Positions 52,606 through 61,409 of a stretch of 64,000 nucleotides of DNA are shown piece after piece. The translations under genes and the position numbers were made by a program. This DNA is from Arthrobacter sp. zg-Y844. Its GTDB lineage: Bacteria > Actinomycetota > Actinomycetes > Actinomycetales > Micrococcaceae. Location of the stretch: assembly GCF_024385465.1 (NCBI RefSeq), contig NZ_JANFLS010000001.1, forward strand, positions 248,001 to 312,000, read 5' to 3'. Below the pieces are notes generated by a model. The model was not told where the DNA came from. It was given only the letters and a program-made list of their open reading frames with translations, and made no database searches. Within the stretch, counting starts at the first letter, position 1, and every line of letters begins with the position of its first letter.

Positions 52606-53802
52606 GTGCCAGTATCCGAACCAGCTTCCGCGTTGGAAGCGCAGGTACTCCGCGCCCTGGACACCGTCCAGGACCCGGAACTGCGCCGGCCCATCACCGA
52701 ACTCGGGATGCTCAAGGACGTGCGGCTCGGCGCCGGGGGCTCAGTGGCAGTCGAGGTCCTGCTCACGATTGCCGGCTGTCCGTTGCGGGACACCATCACG
52801 GCCGACGTCGAACGCGCACTTGCCGCGGTTCCCGGAGTGAACACTGTGGACGTGTTCCTGGACGTTATGACTCCGGAGCAGCGCAACGCGCTCAAGGACC
52901 GGCTGCGCGGCGGCGATCCGGTGCGGACCATCCCCTTCAACCGCCCCGATTCCCTGACCCGCGTGTACGCCGTGGCCAGCGGCAAGGGCGGCGTGGGCAA
53001 GTCCAGCGTCACGGTCAACCTCGCGGCGGCCATGGCCTCGCTCGGGCTGCGCGTGGGCATTGTCGACGCCGATGTCCACGGGTTCTCCGTTCCCGGCCTC
53101 CTCGGAATCACCCGGCCGCCCACCCGCGTGGATGAGATGATCCTGCCCCCGGTGGCCTACGGCATCAAGACCATCTCGATCGGCATGTTCGTGGACGGCA
53201 ACCAGCCGGTGGCCTGGCGCGGACCCATGCTGCACCGTGCCCTGGAGCAGTTCCTGACCGATGTGTACTTCGGGGACCTGGACGTCCTCTTCCTGGACCT
53301 GCCTCCCGGCACCGGGGACATCGCCATTTCCGTGGGACAGCTCCTGCCGGGGTCGGAGATCCTGCTGGTCACCACACCGCAGAGCGCCGCGGCGGACGTC
53401 GCTGAACGCGCCGGCAGCGTTGCCCGGCAGACCGGGCAGAAGGTCACCGGCGTGATCGAGAATATGTCCTGGCTCGCGCTGCCCGGCGGCGAACGCCTGG
53501 AGGTCTTCGGCTCCGGCGGAGGCGCGGCGGTGTCCGGGCGGCTGGGCGACACCCTGGGCTATCCGGTTCCGCTGCTGGGCAGCATCCCCCTCGACGTAGC
53601 CCTCCGCGAAGGCGGCGACGGCGGCCTGCCGGTAGTACTGGCCGACGCCGGTGCGGCAACCGCTGACGGCACTGACGATGCAGAGGGGAACACCCCGGCG
53701 GGCGGAGAGACTGCCGCAGCCGAACTGCGGCGGATTGCCCGGGAGCTGGCACACCGGCCGCGCGGCCTGGCCGGCCGCAGCCTCGGGGTCAGCCCGGTCT
53801 AG
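52606..53802 (+). CDS. mrp: Mrp/ApbC-type P-loop ATPase (Fe-S carrier family)
   Basis: The 398-residue protein has an N-terminal MIP18/DUF59 domain (about 10-90) and a ParA/MinD-type ATPase with the deviant Walker A SGKGGVGKSS (about 125-134). Conserved VDGNQPVAWRGPMLHRALEQ is present. In bacterial Mrp the Fe-S binding CxxC sits near residue 290. Here that stretch reads ENMSWLALPGGERLEVFGSG and has no cysteine. The GTG start fits the family. The last 30 residues are low-complexity. Confidence 0.92.
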   Translation: MPVSEPASALEAQVLRALDTVQDPELRRPITELGMLKDVRLGAGGSVAVEVLLTIAGCPLRDTITADVERALAAVPGVNTVDVFLDVMTPEQRNALKDRLRGGDPVRTIPFNRPDSLTRVYAVASGKGGVGKSSVTVNLAAAMASLGLRVGIVDADVHGFSVPGLLGITRPPTRVDEMILPPVAYGIKTISIGMFVDGNQPVAWRGPMLHRALEQFLTDVYFGDLDVLFLDLPPGTGDIAISVGQLLPGSEILLVTTPQSAAADVAERAGSVARQTGQKVTGVIENMSWLALPGGERLEVFGSGGGAAVSGRLGDTLGYPVPLLGSIPLDVALREGGDGGLPVVLADAGAATADGTDDAEGNTPAGGETAAAELRRIARELAHRPRGLAGRSLGVSPV

Positions 53803-53829
53803 GCAGCGGGCGGCAGCCCGGTCTCAGCC

Positions 53830-54288
53830 TTACGTTGCTTCGATGTCGAACGGTGCAGGCTGGCCCGCGGCAAGGCGTTCCAGCGGTTTCACCGCAGGCG
53901 GCCGGCTCGCTGCTGCCGGGGAGGCAGCGGCGGCCGGGGAGGCTACGGCAGAAGCCGCCGCAGGCTGGGCGGCGGAAACCGGCGGAGCGGGCGCTGCGGA
54001 CGGCCGTCCGCTCACCGCTTTGGCGGCGTCGTCGAAATCATCCAGCAACGCTTCCTTGATGATGCGCCGCGGGTCGTACTGCCGTGGATCCAGCTTCCGC
54101 CAGTCCACTTCGTCGATCTCGGGGCCCACTTCTTCACGCAACTGTTCACGGGCGCCGGATGCCATCCGCCGCACTTCCCGCACCAGCCGGGCCAGCTGCG
54201 AGGCGTATTCGGGCAGGCGTTCGGGACCTAGTATCACCACGGCGATTATTGCCAGAAGGATGAACTCGTAACCGTTGATTCCTACCAC
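53830..54288 (-). CDS. tatB: Sec-independent translocase subunit TatB
   Basis: The 152-residue protein starts with the TatB/TatA hairpin: a short N-terminus, membrane segment (about 6-20), the PE hinge (ILGPERLPEYASQL) and an amphipathic helix. A long, disordered Ala/Pro-rich tail follows. GPERLPEYA favours TatB over TatA. The GTG start is six bases after TAGTCT. It sits just downstream of rseA, as in mycobacteria. Confidence 0.92.
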   Translation of the reverse strand: MVGINGYEFILLAIIAVVILGPERLPEYASQLARLVREVRRMASGAREQLREEVGPEIDEVDWRKLDPRQYDPRRIIKEALLDDFDDAAKAVSGRPSAAPAPPVSAAQPAAASAVASPAAAASPAAASRPPAVKPLERLAAGQPAPFDIEAT

Positions 54289-54294
54289 TCTTGA

Positions 54295-54300
54295 AGACTA
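54295..54300 (-). promoter_or_regulatory. -10 element TAGTCT of tatB, probable leaderless start
   Basis: TAGTCT ends six bases before the GTG start, so tatB may have its own promoter inside the sigE-rseA-tatB run. Confidence 0.45.
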
Positions 54301-54315
54301 CCTTTTCCCGGGAGC

Positions 54316-54337
54316 GGGGAGCTACTCGCTGCTCCCC
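54316..54337 (-). other. hairpin between rseA and tatB
   Basis: GGGGAGC (54316-54322) pairs with 54331-54337 and touches the rseA stop codon. It is followed by no T-run on the minus strand, so processing or stabilisation is likelier than termination. Confidence 0.4.
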
Positions 54338-55266
54338 TAGAGGCTCCAGCCCGTACGCGTGAACATGGAAAGGCCCCGCACAATGCGTTCCATCGGCTCG
54401 GCATCGTCGCCGGTGCGGGCGAGGCGGGCGGATTCGAGCAGGGAAAGCTCCTCCACCGCCCGGGGCAGCGATTTCTCCGGCTGGCTGGACTCGAAGGTAT
54501 AGGTGACGCTGCCGGCTGCCACGACCTTCTGTCCGGGATGCTCCGCCGATCCGAAGACCGCCGGGCCGGCCTGCGAACCCGCAACCGAGAACCCGTCTTC
54601 GGAGACGGGCCGGCCGGTCATGGCGTTGATTACGGGCTGGCGATCCTCTCCCGGCAGCGGGTGCTGTTCCACAAGCCGCAGTTGCTCTCCGTCTGCTGCG
54701 AAGGTCATTTCCACGGCGGGACGCCCCTGGACCCGGAGGGACCGGGCGGACTCCAGTTTCAATCCCAGATCCGCCAGTTCCGGGCAGGTCCAGCCATGTG
54801 CACGGAGCAGCTGCAGCTGCTCGGCTTCGAGGTTGCCGCTTTGGGCCACTTCCTCCCAGCCGGCGGCCATGGCGGCACGTGCACCGGCCTGCGCAGGAAC
54901 CTCGAGGATGCTGCCCGCAAAATAGGCGCCGCCAAGCAGCACCGCCCCGGCAGCTGCTACCGCCCCGACTGCGGCCACGGCGTGGCTGCGCCGGTCAAGC
55001 GCCTTGGCCGGCGCCCCGGGCTGACCCGCTTCGGATTCCGGACAGCCGGACTGCAATGCCGTCACGCGTCCTGCGATCCGGGCGGAAAGTTCCGGACCGG
55101 CATCGGGCACCCGGAAGGAACGCAGCCGGCTGCGCAGCCGGCGCTCCTCAGCGACGACGGCACGGCACGAGGCACAGCGGGACAGGTGTGCGTCAATGGC
55201 CTGCTCGCGCTGCGGGGTTGTTTCGCCGTCGATGTAGTTCCGTAAATGCCGTTTGGGGTGTCGCAC
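54337..55266 (-). CDS. rseA: anti-sigma factor RseA-like, zinc anti-sigma (ZAS) domain
   Basis: The 309-residue protein has the zinc anti-sigma signature H27-x3-C31-x2-C34 (DAHLSRCASCRA), one membrane segment (about 96-118) and a large C-terminal domain of about 190 residues outside the membrane. It should bind the co-transcribed sigma factor and release it on envelope or redox stress. Its start is three bases after the sigE stop. No HtrA protease gene separates it from tatB. Confidence 0.9.
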   Translation of the reverse strand: MRHPKRHLRNYIDGETTPQREQAIDAHLSRCASCRAVVAEERRLRSRLRSFRVPDAGPELSARIAGRVTALQSGCPESEAGQPGAPAKALDRRSHAVAAVGAVAAAGAVLLGGAYFAGSILEVPAQAGARAAMAAGWEEVAQSGNLEAEQLQLLRAHGWTCPELADLGLKLESARSLRVQGRPAVEMTFAADGEQLRLVEQHPLPGEDRQPVINAMTGRPVSEDGFSVAGSQAGPAVFGSAEHPGQKVVAAGSVTYTFESSQPEKSLPRAVEELSLLESARLARTGDDAEPMERIVRGLSMFTRTGWSL

Positions 55267-55269
55267 TAT

Positions 55270-55878
55270 TCAGCTGGCTCCCGCGACTCGGGGCAGGTTG
55301 AGCAGCGGACGGGTAACCGGCGGCACCTGCGGGTTCCGGTGGGCAAGCTTTTCCTTCAGCATCGCCCGGCCGCGGTGGATCCGGGACCGGACAGTGCCCA
55401 GTTTGACGTCCAATACGCGGGCGACTTCGTCGTAGGAAAGCCCCTCCAGATCGCACAGGACAACGGCGGCGCGGAAGTCGGGCGGCAGCTCCTCCAAGGC
55501 GCGGGCAATGTCCACGTCAAGGTTATTGAATTCGAAGCTTCGCTCCGGGCCCGGGCCGTTGCTGGGCAGCCTGCTGGAGGTTTCCTCGGTCATGCCGTCA
55601 AAACGGATCCGGCTACGCCGCCGGGCCTGGTCAAGGAAGAGGTTGGTGGTGATGCGGTGCAGCCAGCCGTCGAGGGTGCCGGGCTGGAAGTTGGCCAGCG
55701 AGCGGAAAACCCGGACGAAGACTTCCTGGGTCAGGTCCTCGGCGTCGTGCTTGTTTCCGGTCAGCCGATAGGCCAGCCGGTATACCTTCGCCGAGTGCGC
55801 CTGGACCACTTCCTCCCAAGTGGGTCGTACCCACTCCGCAGCCATGTCCGCGGCTGCTGTGTCCGGCGTCGTTGCCAT
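55270..55878 (-). CDS. sigE: ECF sigma factor SigE-like
   Basis: The 202-residue sigma-70-family protein has region 2 (about 20-90: [20 protein letters not shown] and [19 protein letters not shown]) and region 4 (about 140-190: [36 protein letters not shown]). It lacks regions 1 and 3, as in ECF sigma factors. A near-perfect AGGAGGA lies seven bases before the ATG. The next gene is its ZAS anti-sigma factor. From memory Rv1221 (SigE) is the counterpart. Confidence 0.93.
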   Translation of the reverse strand: MATTPDTAAADMAAEWVRPTWEEVVQAHSAKVYRLAYRLTGNKHDAEDLTQEVFVRVFRSLANFQPGTLDGWLHRITTNLFLDQARRRSRIRFDGMTEETSSRLPSNGPGPERSFEFNNLDVDIARALEELPPDFRAAVVLCDLEGLSYDEVARVLDVKLGTVRSRIHRGRAMLKEKLAHRNPQVPPVTRPLLNLPRVAGAS

Positions 55879-56153
55879 AGTCTTCCTCCTTCCTTACAAC
55901 CTGCGTGCCGCCAGTGCAGTCCCGGTGTGCCCGGGCAGTTCCCGTCGGGTCCAAGGAATCCGGGTGGGCCCAGGGTCGCTTGGAGGGCCGTTTATCACTG
56001 ATTAACAATGTTTACGCATCAATCTGGGAGTTGGCTGTTAGCACGCCTTTAGTACCGGGACAAGGCAGGCGCGGCAGTGCGTACCCGGTTCTGCGCCCGT
56101 TGGCCTTAAGCTTGTCTGAGCAGGAATTCCTCCGGACCGAAAGTGAAAAACCC
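55879..56153. promoter_or_regulatory. 275-bp divergent region between sigE and the methyltransferase
   Basis: It contains an AT-rich core (about 55990-56040) likely to hold promoters for both directions. I could not assign an autoregulatory ECF promoter (GGAAC with a GTT at usual spacing) with confidence. Confidence 0.35.
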
Positions 56154-56789
56154 ATGCGCGCCGACAAGCAGACCAGTTGGTCCTACACGGAGGCACTGCC
56201 TACCGAGGATGAGGTCCTGATCCGTGCGCGTGAACGGTCCTATGAGCTGGGCGTCAGCGCTGTTTCCAGTGGCGTAGGTGCGGCGTTGACCGTACTGGCC
56301 GCTGCGAGCAAGGCCACCACGGTTGTGGAAGTCGGCACCGGAGCCGGCGTTTCGGGCGTCTGCCTGCTGCGCGGCCTGGGCCGCAACGCGGTGCTGACCA
56401 CCATAGATTCCGACGTCGACCACCTCCGGGCGGCGCGCGAGGCCTATGCGGAGGCCGGCATCCCGGGCAACCGGACCCGCACCATCTCCGGCCGCGCGGC
56501 CGAGGTGCTCCCCCGCCTCACGGACGCCGCCTACGACATGGTGTTCATCGACGCAGACAAGCCCTCTTTCCCGCTCTACGTGAACCAGGCGGTGCGGCTG
56601 CTCAAGCGCGGCGGCCTGCTGGTGGTCAATGACGCGCTGGACCACGGCAAGGTAGCGGATCCGGCTGTCCGCGAAGCCACCACCAACACCATGCGCAAGG
56701 TGGGCAAGGCCATCCGGGAGAACGAAGACCTCGCCTCCGCCTTGCTGCCCACCGGTGACGGCCTCCTGCTGGCCGTGAAAACCGCTTAG
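56154..56789 (+). CDS. class I O-methyltransferase (catechol/caffeoyl-CoA type)
   Basis: The 211-residue SAM-dependent enzyme has motif I VVEVGTGAGVSG, an acidic TTIDSDVDH strand end, and the metal-binding Asp in MVFIDADKPSF. It is homologous to Rv1220c, which is also divergent from sigE. The substrate is not known; divalent cation-dependent O-methylation is inferred from motifs. The ATG at 56154 has a poor ribosome site (GAAAGTG). Confidence 0.92.
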   Translation: MRADKQTSWSYTEALPTEDEVLIRARERSYELGVSAVSSGVGAALTVLAAASKATTVVEVGTGAGVSGVCLLRGLGRNAVLTTIDSDVDHLRAAREAYAEAGIPGNRTRTISGRAAEVLPRLTDAAYDMVFIDADKPSFPLYVNQAVRLLKRGGLLVVNDALDHGKVADPAVREATTNTMRKVGKAIRENEDLASALLPTGDGLLLAVKTA

Positions 56790-56839
56790 CCAGCCTCACC
56801 AAAGCGGCCCGCACGCAGGGCTCCCAGGAAAGGTGCCAC

Positions 56840-57610
56840 ATGATCGAGATCCTCAACCCCGACGAGTTGTCCCGGGCAAGGAAGACAGGCGCCCTGGTCG
56901 CCGACATCCTGCAGTCGATCAAGGCCCGCAGCACGGTGGGAACCAACCTGTTGGACATCGACCGGTGGGCCAGGACCATGATCCTCGAGGCCGGTGCCAA
57001 GTCCTGTTACGTCGACTACGCGCCGTCCTTCGGACGCGGGCCGTTTGGCCACTACATCTGCACGTCCGTCAACGATGCCGTGCTGCACGGACTTCCGCAC
57101 GACTACGTCCTGGCCGACGGCGACCTGCTGACACTGGACCTTGCGGTATCACTCAAGGGAATCGTTGCAGACTCGGCCATCAGTTTCATCGTCGGCAAGG
57201 CCCCCTCCCCGGAGAGCGCCGCAATGATCGCCGTGACCGAACGGGCACTGGCCGCTGGAATAGCGGCGGCCCGTCCCGACGCCCGCATCGGGGACATTTC
57301 CTTTGCCATTGGAACTGTCCTTACTGATGCGGGATATCCCGTGAATACCGAGTTCGGCGGGCACGGCGTCGGTTCCACGATGCACCAGGACCCGCACATC
57401 ACGAACTCCGGGCGGCCGGGCCGCGGCTACAAGCTGCGCCCCGGACTGCTGCTGGCCCTGGAACCGTGGGTCATGGCGGACACCGCGGAATTAGTGACCG
57501 ACGCCGACGGCTGGACCCTGCGCAGTGCAACAGGCTGCCGGACGGCGCACAGCGAGCACACGGTCGCCATCACCGACGACGGGGCCGAAATCCTCACGCT
57601 GCCGAAGTAG
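56840..57610 (+). CDS. map: type I methionine aminopeptidase
   Basis: The 256-residue protein removes N-terminal Met. Metal ligands are in LDLAVSLKGIVADS (two Asp), HGVGSTMHQDPHI (His), LALEPWVM (Glu) and HSEHTVAIT (Glu). It lacks an N-terminal extension. AGGAAAGG lies just upstream of the ATG. This may be an accessory copy, because the usual map next to secY/infA is not in this window. Confidence 0.94.
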   Translation: MIEILNPDELSRARKTGALVADILQSIKARSTVGTNLLDIDRWARTMILEAGAKSCYVDYAPSFGRGPFGHYICTSVNDAVLHGLPHDYVLADGDLLTLDLAVSLKGIVADSAISFIVGKAPSPESAAMIAVTERALAAGIAAARPDARIGDISFAIGTVLTDAGYPVNTEFGGHGVGSTMHQDPHITNSGRPGRGYKLRPGLLLALEPWVMADTAELVTDADGWTLRSATGCRTAHSEHTVAITDDGAEILTLPK

Positions 57611-57643
57611 CGCACGGCCAAAGCAACGGCGAAACCGCTCCTG

Positions 57644-59281
57644 TCAGGCGGTCCGGCCCAAGCCGGCAAGATAGGACAGCAAAAGACGCACGCCGAAGCC
57701 TGTCGCGCCCTTGGTGAGTTCCCGGCTGTCCTTATTGGCACGTGCCGGTCCGGCGATATCGATATGTGCCCACGGAACGCCGCCGGTGAATTTCTCCAGG
57801 AACAGGGCGGCAACAATCGCCCCGGCACCGAATTTCGCCTGCACCGGCGCTATGTGGGAAACGTCGGCGATGTCGGAGTCCAGCACAAAGCCGTATTCCG
57901 CCACCAGCGGCAGCTGCCACACGGCGTCGCCGGAGGCCTTCCCTGCCGCCTCCAGCCGGGCGAGCAGTCCCGGTGCATTGCCGAACAGTGCTGCGTGGTG
58001 CATGCCAAGACCCAGGGCCGCCGCACCGGTGAGGGTGGCGACGTCCACCAGCACGTCCGGGGCCAGCTCTGCGGCGGCATAGGCCATCGCGTCCGCCAGG
58101 ACCATCCGGCCCTCGGCGTCGGTGTTGCCCACTTCGACGGTGGTCCCGTTGTAGGTGGTCACGACGTCGGCGGGCCGGTAGGAAGCTGCGCCGATGGCGT
58201 TCTCGGCCAAAGCCAGCACCGCGGTGACCTTTACGGGAAGCTTCAACGCGGCTGCCGCCTCGGCCACGGCCAGGACTGCCGCCGCACCTGCCATGTCCGT
58301 CTTCATGGTCATCATGGCGTCCCGCGGCTTAAGCGAAATGCCGCCGGAATCGAAGGTAATGCCCTTGCCCACGAGGACAACGTGCGGCAGGTCCCCGCCC
58401 TCGGGCTGGTAAGTGGCCTCGACCAGCCGCGGCGGATGCTCGGATCCGCCGCCCACGGCCAGCAGCCCGCCGAATCCTTCGGCGCGCAGATCGTTCTCGT
58501 CGCGGACCCGTACCTGAAGCCCGCTGCGGCCGGAAATCATCCGTGCCTGTGCCGCCATCCAGTCCGGCGTGGCCGTCTCGGCAGGCGTGTTGGTCAGGTC
58601 GCGGGCCGTCCACACTGCCCGTGCGGTAACCGTGGCACGTTCGGCGGCCGCTGCGTCCAGCCCGGTCAGTTCCAGGTGTTCCGCAATCGGTGCCGGCGGT
58701 TCGGTGATACCCGCACGCGGCGGCCGGTAGCCTCCGAGCAGGAAGCCCTCAAGGAAAGCTTCCTGGGCGGACGGTTCCAGCCCGTCCACCACGCTTCCGC
58801 GCACCCGCTTGGCGCCCATGGTGGCACGGGCCAGCGAGGCACCGGCGCGCCGCAGCGCAGGCCCGGACTCGTCGCCGGCACCAACATAGATCAGTTTTCC
58901 GGGCAGGTCCGCAGCACCGCGGGGCGGCTCGATCACAAGGATCTCCCCCGCCCTGCCCGTGACTTTGGCGCGGCGGGCCCGGTCAGCGACGTCGGCGCCG
59001 TACCGCAGCGCCGCTTCGACGGCACCGCGCCGCGGCTGGGGAACCGGGTTTGCTGCCTCGTCGGCGTCTTCCCGCCCGGAGCCGTCCGGCGCCGGCGTCA
59101 TGGCCACGGCCAGGACGTCCACGCCTTCATCCGGGACCGGATGCAGTCCGGTCCCGGACTCCGCCTCCCCGGTCCGTGCATTCAACGCAGCCAGGGCAGT
59201 GACTCCCGGCAGCGATGCGGTGACATAGGGCGACGCCGGAACGGATCCGGTCCGGTCTGTTGGCTTCGGAGGCAGCTGCAT
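57644..59281 (-). CDS. pepA: leucyl aminopeptidase (M17)
   Basis: The 545-residue enzyme has the two M17 metal-site blocks, LVGKGITFDSGGISLKP and NTDAEGRMVLADAMAYA, plus the active-site Lys in MMTMKTDMAGAAAVL. The N-terminal macro-like domain is longer than usual. It cuts N-terminal residues with broad specificity. The ATG at 59281 has TAGCCT ending seven bases before it; that hexamer overlaps the DUF3117 stop codon. Confidence 0.95.
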   Translation of the reverse strand: MQLPPKPTDRTGSVPASPYVTASLPGVTALAALNARTGEAESGTGLHPVPDEGVDVLAVAMTPAPDGSGREDADEAANPVPQPRRGAVEAALRYGADVADRARRAKVTGRAGEILVIEPPRGAADLPGKLIYVGAGDESGPALRRAGASLARATMGAKRVRGSVVDGLEPSAQEAFLEGFLLGGYRPPRAGITEPPAPIAEHLELTGLDAAAAERATVTARAVWTARDLTNTPAETATPDWMAAQARMISGRSGLQVRVRDENDLRAEGFGGLLAVGGGSEHPPRLVEATYQPEGGDLPHVVLVGKGITFDSGGISLKPRDAMMTMKTDMAGAAAVLAVAEAAAALKLPVKVTAVLALAENAIGAASYRPADVVTTYNGTTVEVGNTDAEGRMVLADAMAYAAAELAPDVLVDVATLTGAAALGLGMHHAALFGNAPGLLARLEAAGKASGDAVWQLPLVAEYGFVLDSDIADVSHIAPVQAKFGAGAIVAALFLEKFTGGVPWAHIDIAGPARANKDSRELTKGATGFGVRLLLSYLAGLGRTA

Positions 59282-59288
59282 GAATTAA

Positions 59289-59294
59289 AGGCTA
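59289..59294 (-). promoter_or_regulatory. -10 element TAGCCT of pepA, overlapping the DUF3117 stop
   Basis: TAGCCT begins with the DUF3117 TAG stop and ends seven bases before the pepA ATG. Confidence 0.45.
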
Positions 59295-59459
59295 GCCCGT
59301 AACGCCCAGAAGGCAGTCTTTCAACTTCCCTGCTTCTTCTACATTCAGCTCAACCACCAGGCGCCCGCCGCCGTCTATCGGCACCCGCAAAATGAGGCTG
59401 CGCCCCTCCTTTGTAACCTCCATGGGCCCGTCGCCCGTCCTTGGTTTCATCGCAGCCAT
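59292..59459 (-). CDS. DUF3117 small protein
   Basis: Reading the minus strand gives a 55-residue protein: MAAMKPRTGDGPMEVTKEGR, then SLILRVPIDGGGRLVVEL and EEAGKLKDCLLGVTG. This is the strongly conserved actinobacterial DUF3117 family (Rv1211 in M. tuberculosis). GAAAGGGG lies about nine bases upstream of the ATG. Function is unknown. It starts 147 bp from the mannosyltransferase-like gene and is followed at once by pepA on the same strand. Confidence 0.95.
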   Translation of the reverse strand: MAAMKPRTGDGPMEVTKEGRSLILRVPIDGGGRLVVELNVEEAGKLKDCLLGVTG

Positions 59460-59605
59460 TTCGAGATTCCCCTTTCACAGCGCCCGGTTTACCCGGACCA
59501 CCTGTAATCCGCTGCCGATGGAAGTAAAATATTCGCCCGGCAATTGCTGTCATTATTCCGCACAAGTACCGGGCAAACGAAATTTCGTGTGTTGCGTGCC
59601 ACAAA

Positions 59606-60841
59606 TCAGGGTGGATAGTCCCCGCCGCCGGGTAATTGCGTCCACCGCCACAGCCATACCACCCAGACAGTCTGCAGGACCGCGAAGGCGACCGCGACGG
59701 TCCCCCGGTAGGCCCTGGACCGGCTAAGCCAGGCTGTCGCGAGCGCCAGCGGAAACAGCGGCAGCAGAAGGCGGAACGTGCTGGTCTGCGGGTTCAGGAA
59801 TACCAGCAGGTAAAGCAGATAGCTTGCACACCACAGCTGCAGCTCCAGGCCGAGCCGCCGGACGGGCGGGGACATCAGGTAGAGCGCGGCGCCTGCGACC
59901 AGTACCACCAGCGCCACGGGGCCGAACAGCGGCCCCAAAAGGTGCTGGGACATGGTGAGCCAGGGTTTGAAGGGAACGAGGTCCCCGAAGCGCCAGGCAC
60001 TTTCCGTATCCGTGTAGGCGCGGATGTCCCCGGTGGATGCCCAGGCGATGACCGGCCAGGCCAGCGCGGAGAAGCCTGCTCCCGCAGCCAGGGCGGTGAG
60101 CCGCCACGCCTCACCGGCAGGGAACGGCACCCGCCCGCGTCGCAGGAACCGCACCACCAGCACCAACCCCACCGCGAGCGCGAAGGGAACGCCCACCGGC
60201 CGGGAGAGGCACATCAGGGCCACCACCGGGATGGCGGTGAGGTAGCGCCCGGCCAGGAAGAGGTACAGGGCGCCGGAAAGAAGCAGCAGGTTCAGCGACT
60301 CGGCGTAGGGAATCTGCAGGATCGGGGACACCGGGAAGACCGCCACGAAGAGCACTCCCCACATGGCGGTGCCTTTCCCGGCCCGCAGCCGGAAGAGCCG
60401 GTAAATGACGAGCGCTGCGGCAAAGCCCGCCGCCGTGGCGGCCACGGGGGCCAGGACGTTCCAGCCCAGGCCGGTTACGGCGTCGAGCCCCCGCACCAGC
60501 AGCGGGAAAAGTGCGTAGAAGGCCCACTCGTTTTCCATGGCATTGCCCGCCGCATCCCGCGGCACGCTGTCGGGATAGCCGTCGGAGAAGATCCGGAAAT
60601 ACCACTCGGCGTCCCAGATGTTGATGAAGTCCCAGTACGACGGCGATGCGTCCCACCACGGGCCTGCCGGCTGGAACCGGGCGGTGGCGGCGAGCACGGC
60701 ATAGGAAAACAGGCGGGCCCCCAGCCACAAGGCAAGGACCTGGAGGTACCACGGCCACCGCTGGACGGCGGCAGCGGCACGGCTCGGCACCGTCTTTGCC
60801 CGGAGGTTCACGGAGGACCTTTCAGCTGGTTCAGTTTCCAT
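59606..60841 (-). CDS. PIG-V-like polytopic mannosyltransferase
   Basis: The 411-residue protein has about nine to ten membrane segments. The first loop carries WDAEWYFRIFSDGYPD, the acidic/aromatic signature of GT-C mannosyltransferases of the PIG-V class. It would use a polyprenyl-phosphate sugar outside the membrane. The acceptor is unknown. The ATG at 60841 overlaps the tag stop by 11 bases; ATG 60871 is an alternative. Confidence 0.85.
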   Translation of the reverse strand: METEPAERSSVNLRAKTVPSRAAAAVQRWPWYLQVLALWLGARLFSYAVLAATARFQPAGPWWDASPSYWDFINIWDAEWYFRIFSDGYPDSVPRDAAGNAMENEWAFYALFPLLVRGLDAVTGLGWNVLAPVAATAAGFAAALVIYRLFRLRAGKGTAMWGVLFVAVFPVSPILQIPYAESLNLLLLSGALYLFLAGRYLTAIPVVALMCLSRPVGVPFALAVGLVLVVRFLRRGRVPFPAGEAWRLTALAAGAGFSALAWPVIAWASTGDIRAYTDTESAWRFGDLVPFKPWLTMSQHLLGPLFGPVALVVLVAGAALYLMSPPVRRLGLELQLWCASYLLYLLVFLNPQTSTFRLLLPLFPLALATAWLSRSRAYRGTVAVAFAVLQTVWVVWLWRWTQLPGGGDYPP

Positions 60842-61409
60842 GACGCACCCAGCAGGTTCCGAGGTGGTCATTGACGTAACCGGTGGCCTGCATCATCGCG
60901 TAGGCGGTGATCGGCCCGACGAACCGGAAACCCCGTTTTTTCAGGTCCTTGGCCAGCGCCGCGGATTCCGCCGTGGCGGACGGGACGTCGGCCAGTGCCT
61001 GCGGCGCGGGCCGGTCTGCCGGAGCACGGTACCGTTCCAGCAGGCTGCCGAGGCTTTCATGCTCCGGCAGCTCCATCAGCGCACGGGCGTTGTTGATCAC
61101 GGCATCGATTTTGGCGGCGTTGCGCACAATGCCCGCATCGGACAGCAGCCGCGCCCGGTCGGCGTCGTCAAAGGCCGCCACGGCCTGCGGGTCGAAACCG
61201 GCGAACGCGGCGCGGAAGGCCTCGCGCTTGCGCAGGATGGTGATCCAGCTGAGGCCGGATTGGAAGGCTTCCAGGCTCAGGCGCTCGAAGAGGGCAGCTT
61301 CGCCCTCCACGGCACGCCCCCATTCCGTGTCGTGATAGTGCTGGTAGTCCTCGCTGGCCAGTGCCCAGCCGCAGCGCAGCCGCCCGTCCGCACCCGGCAC
61401 GGCAGTCAA
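60831..61409 (-). CDS. tag: DNA-3-methyladenine glycosylase I
   Basis: The 192-residue enzyme excises 3-methyladenine. The zinc ligands C13 (LRCGWA), H26 (HDTEWG), H182 and C186 (DHLGTCW) are all present at the spacing known for E. coli Tag. SWITILRKREAFRAAF and GFRFVGPITAYAMMQATG are family signatures. The TTG start overlaps the DivIVA-motif gene stop (TTGA), with GGAGA eight bases upstream. Confidence 0.95.
   Translation of the reverse strand: MTAVPGADGRLRCGWALASEDYQHYHDTEWGRAVEGEAALFERLSLEAFQSGLSWITILRKREAFRAAFAGFDPQAVAAFDDADRARLLSDAGIVRNAAKIDAVINNARALMELPEHESLGSLLERYRAPADRPAPQALADVPSATAESAALAKDLKKRGFRFVGPITAYAMMQATGYVNDHLGTCWVRHGN

Noticed and set aside
55879-56153. Autoregulatory SigE promoter
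   Set aside because: GGAAC-like and GTT-like motifs occur but not at the spacing expected for an ECF promoter.
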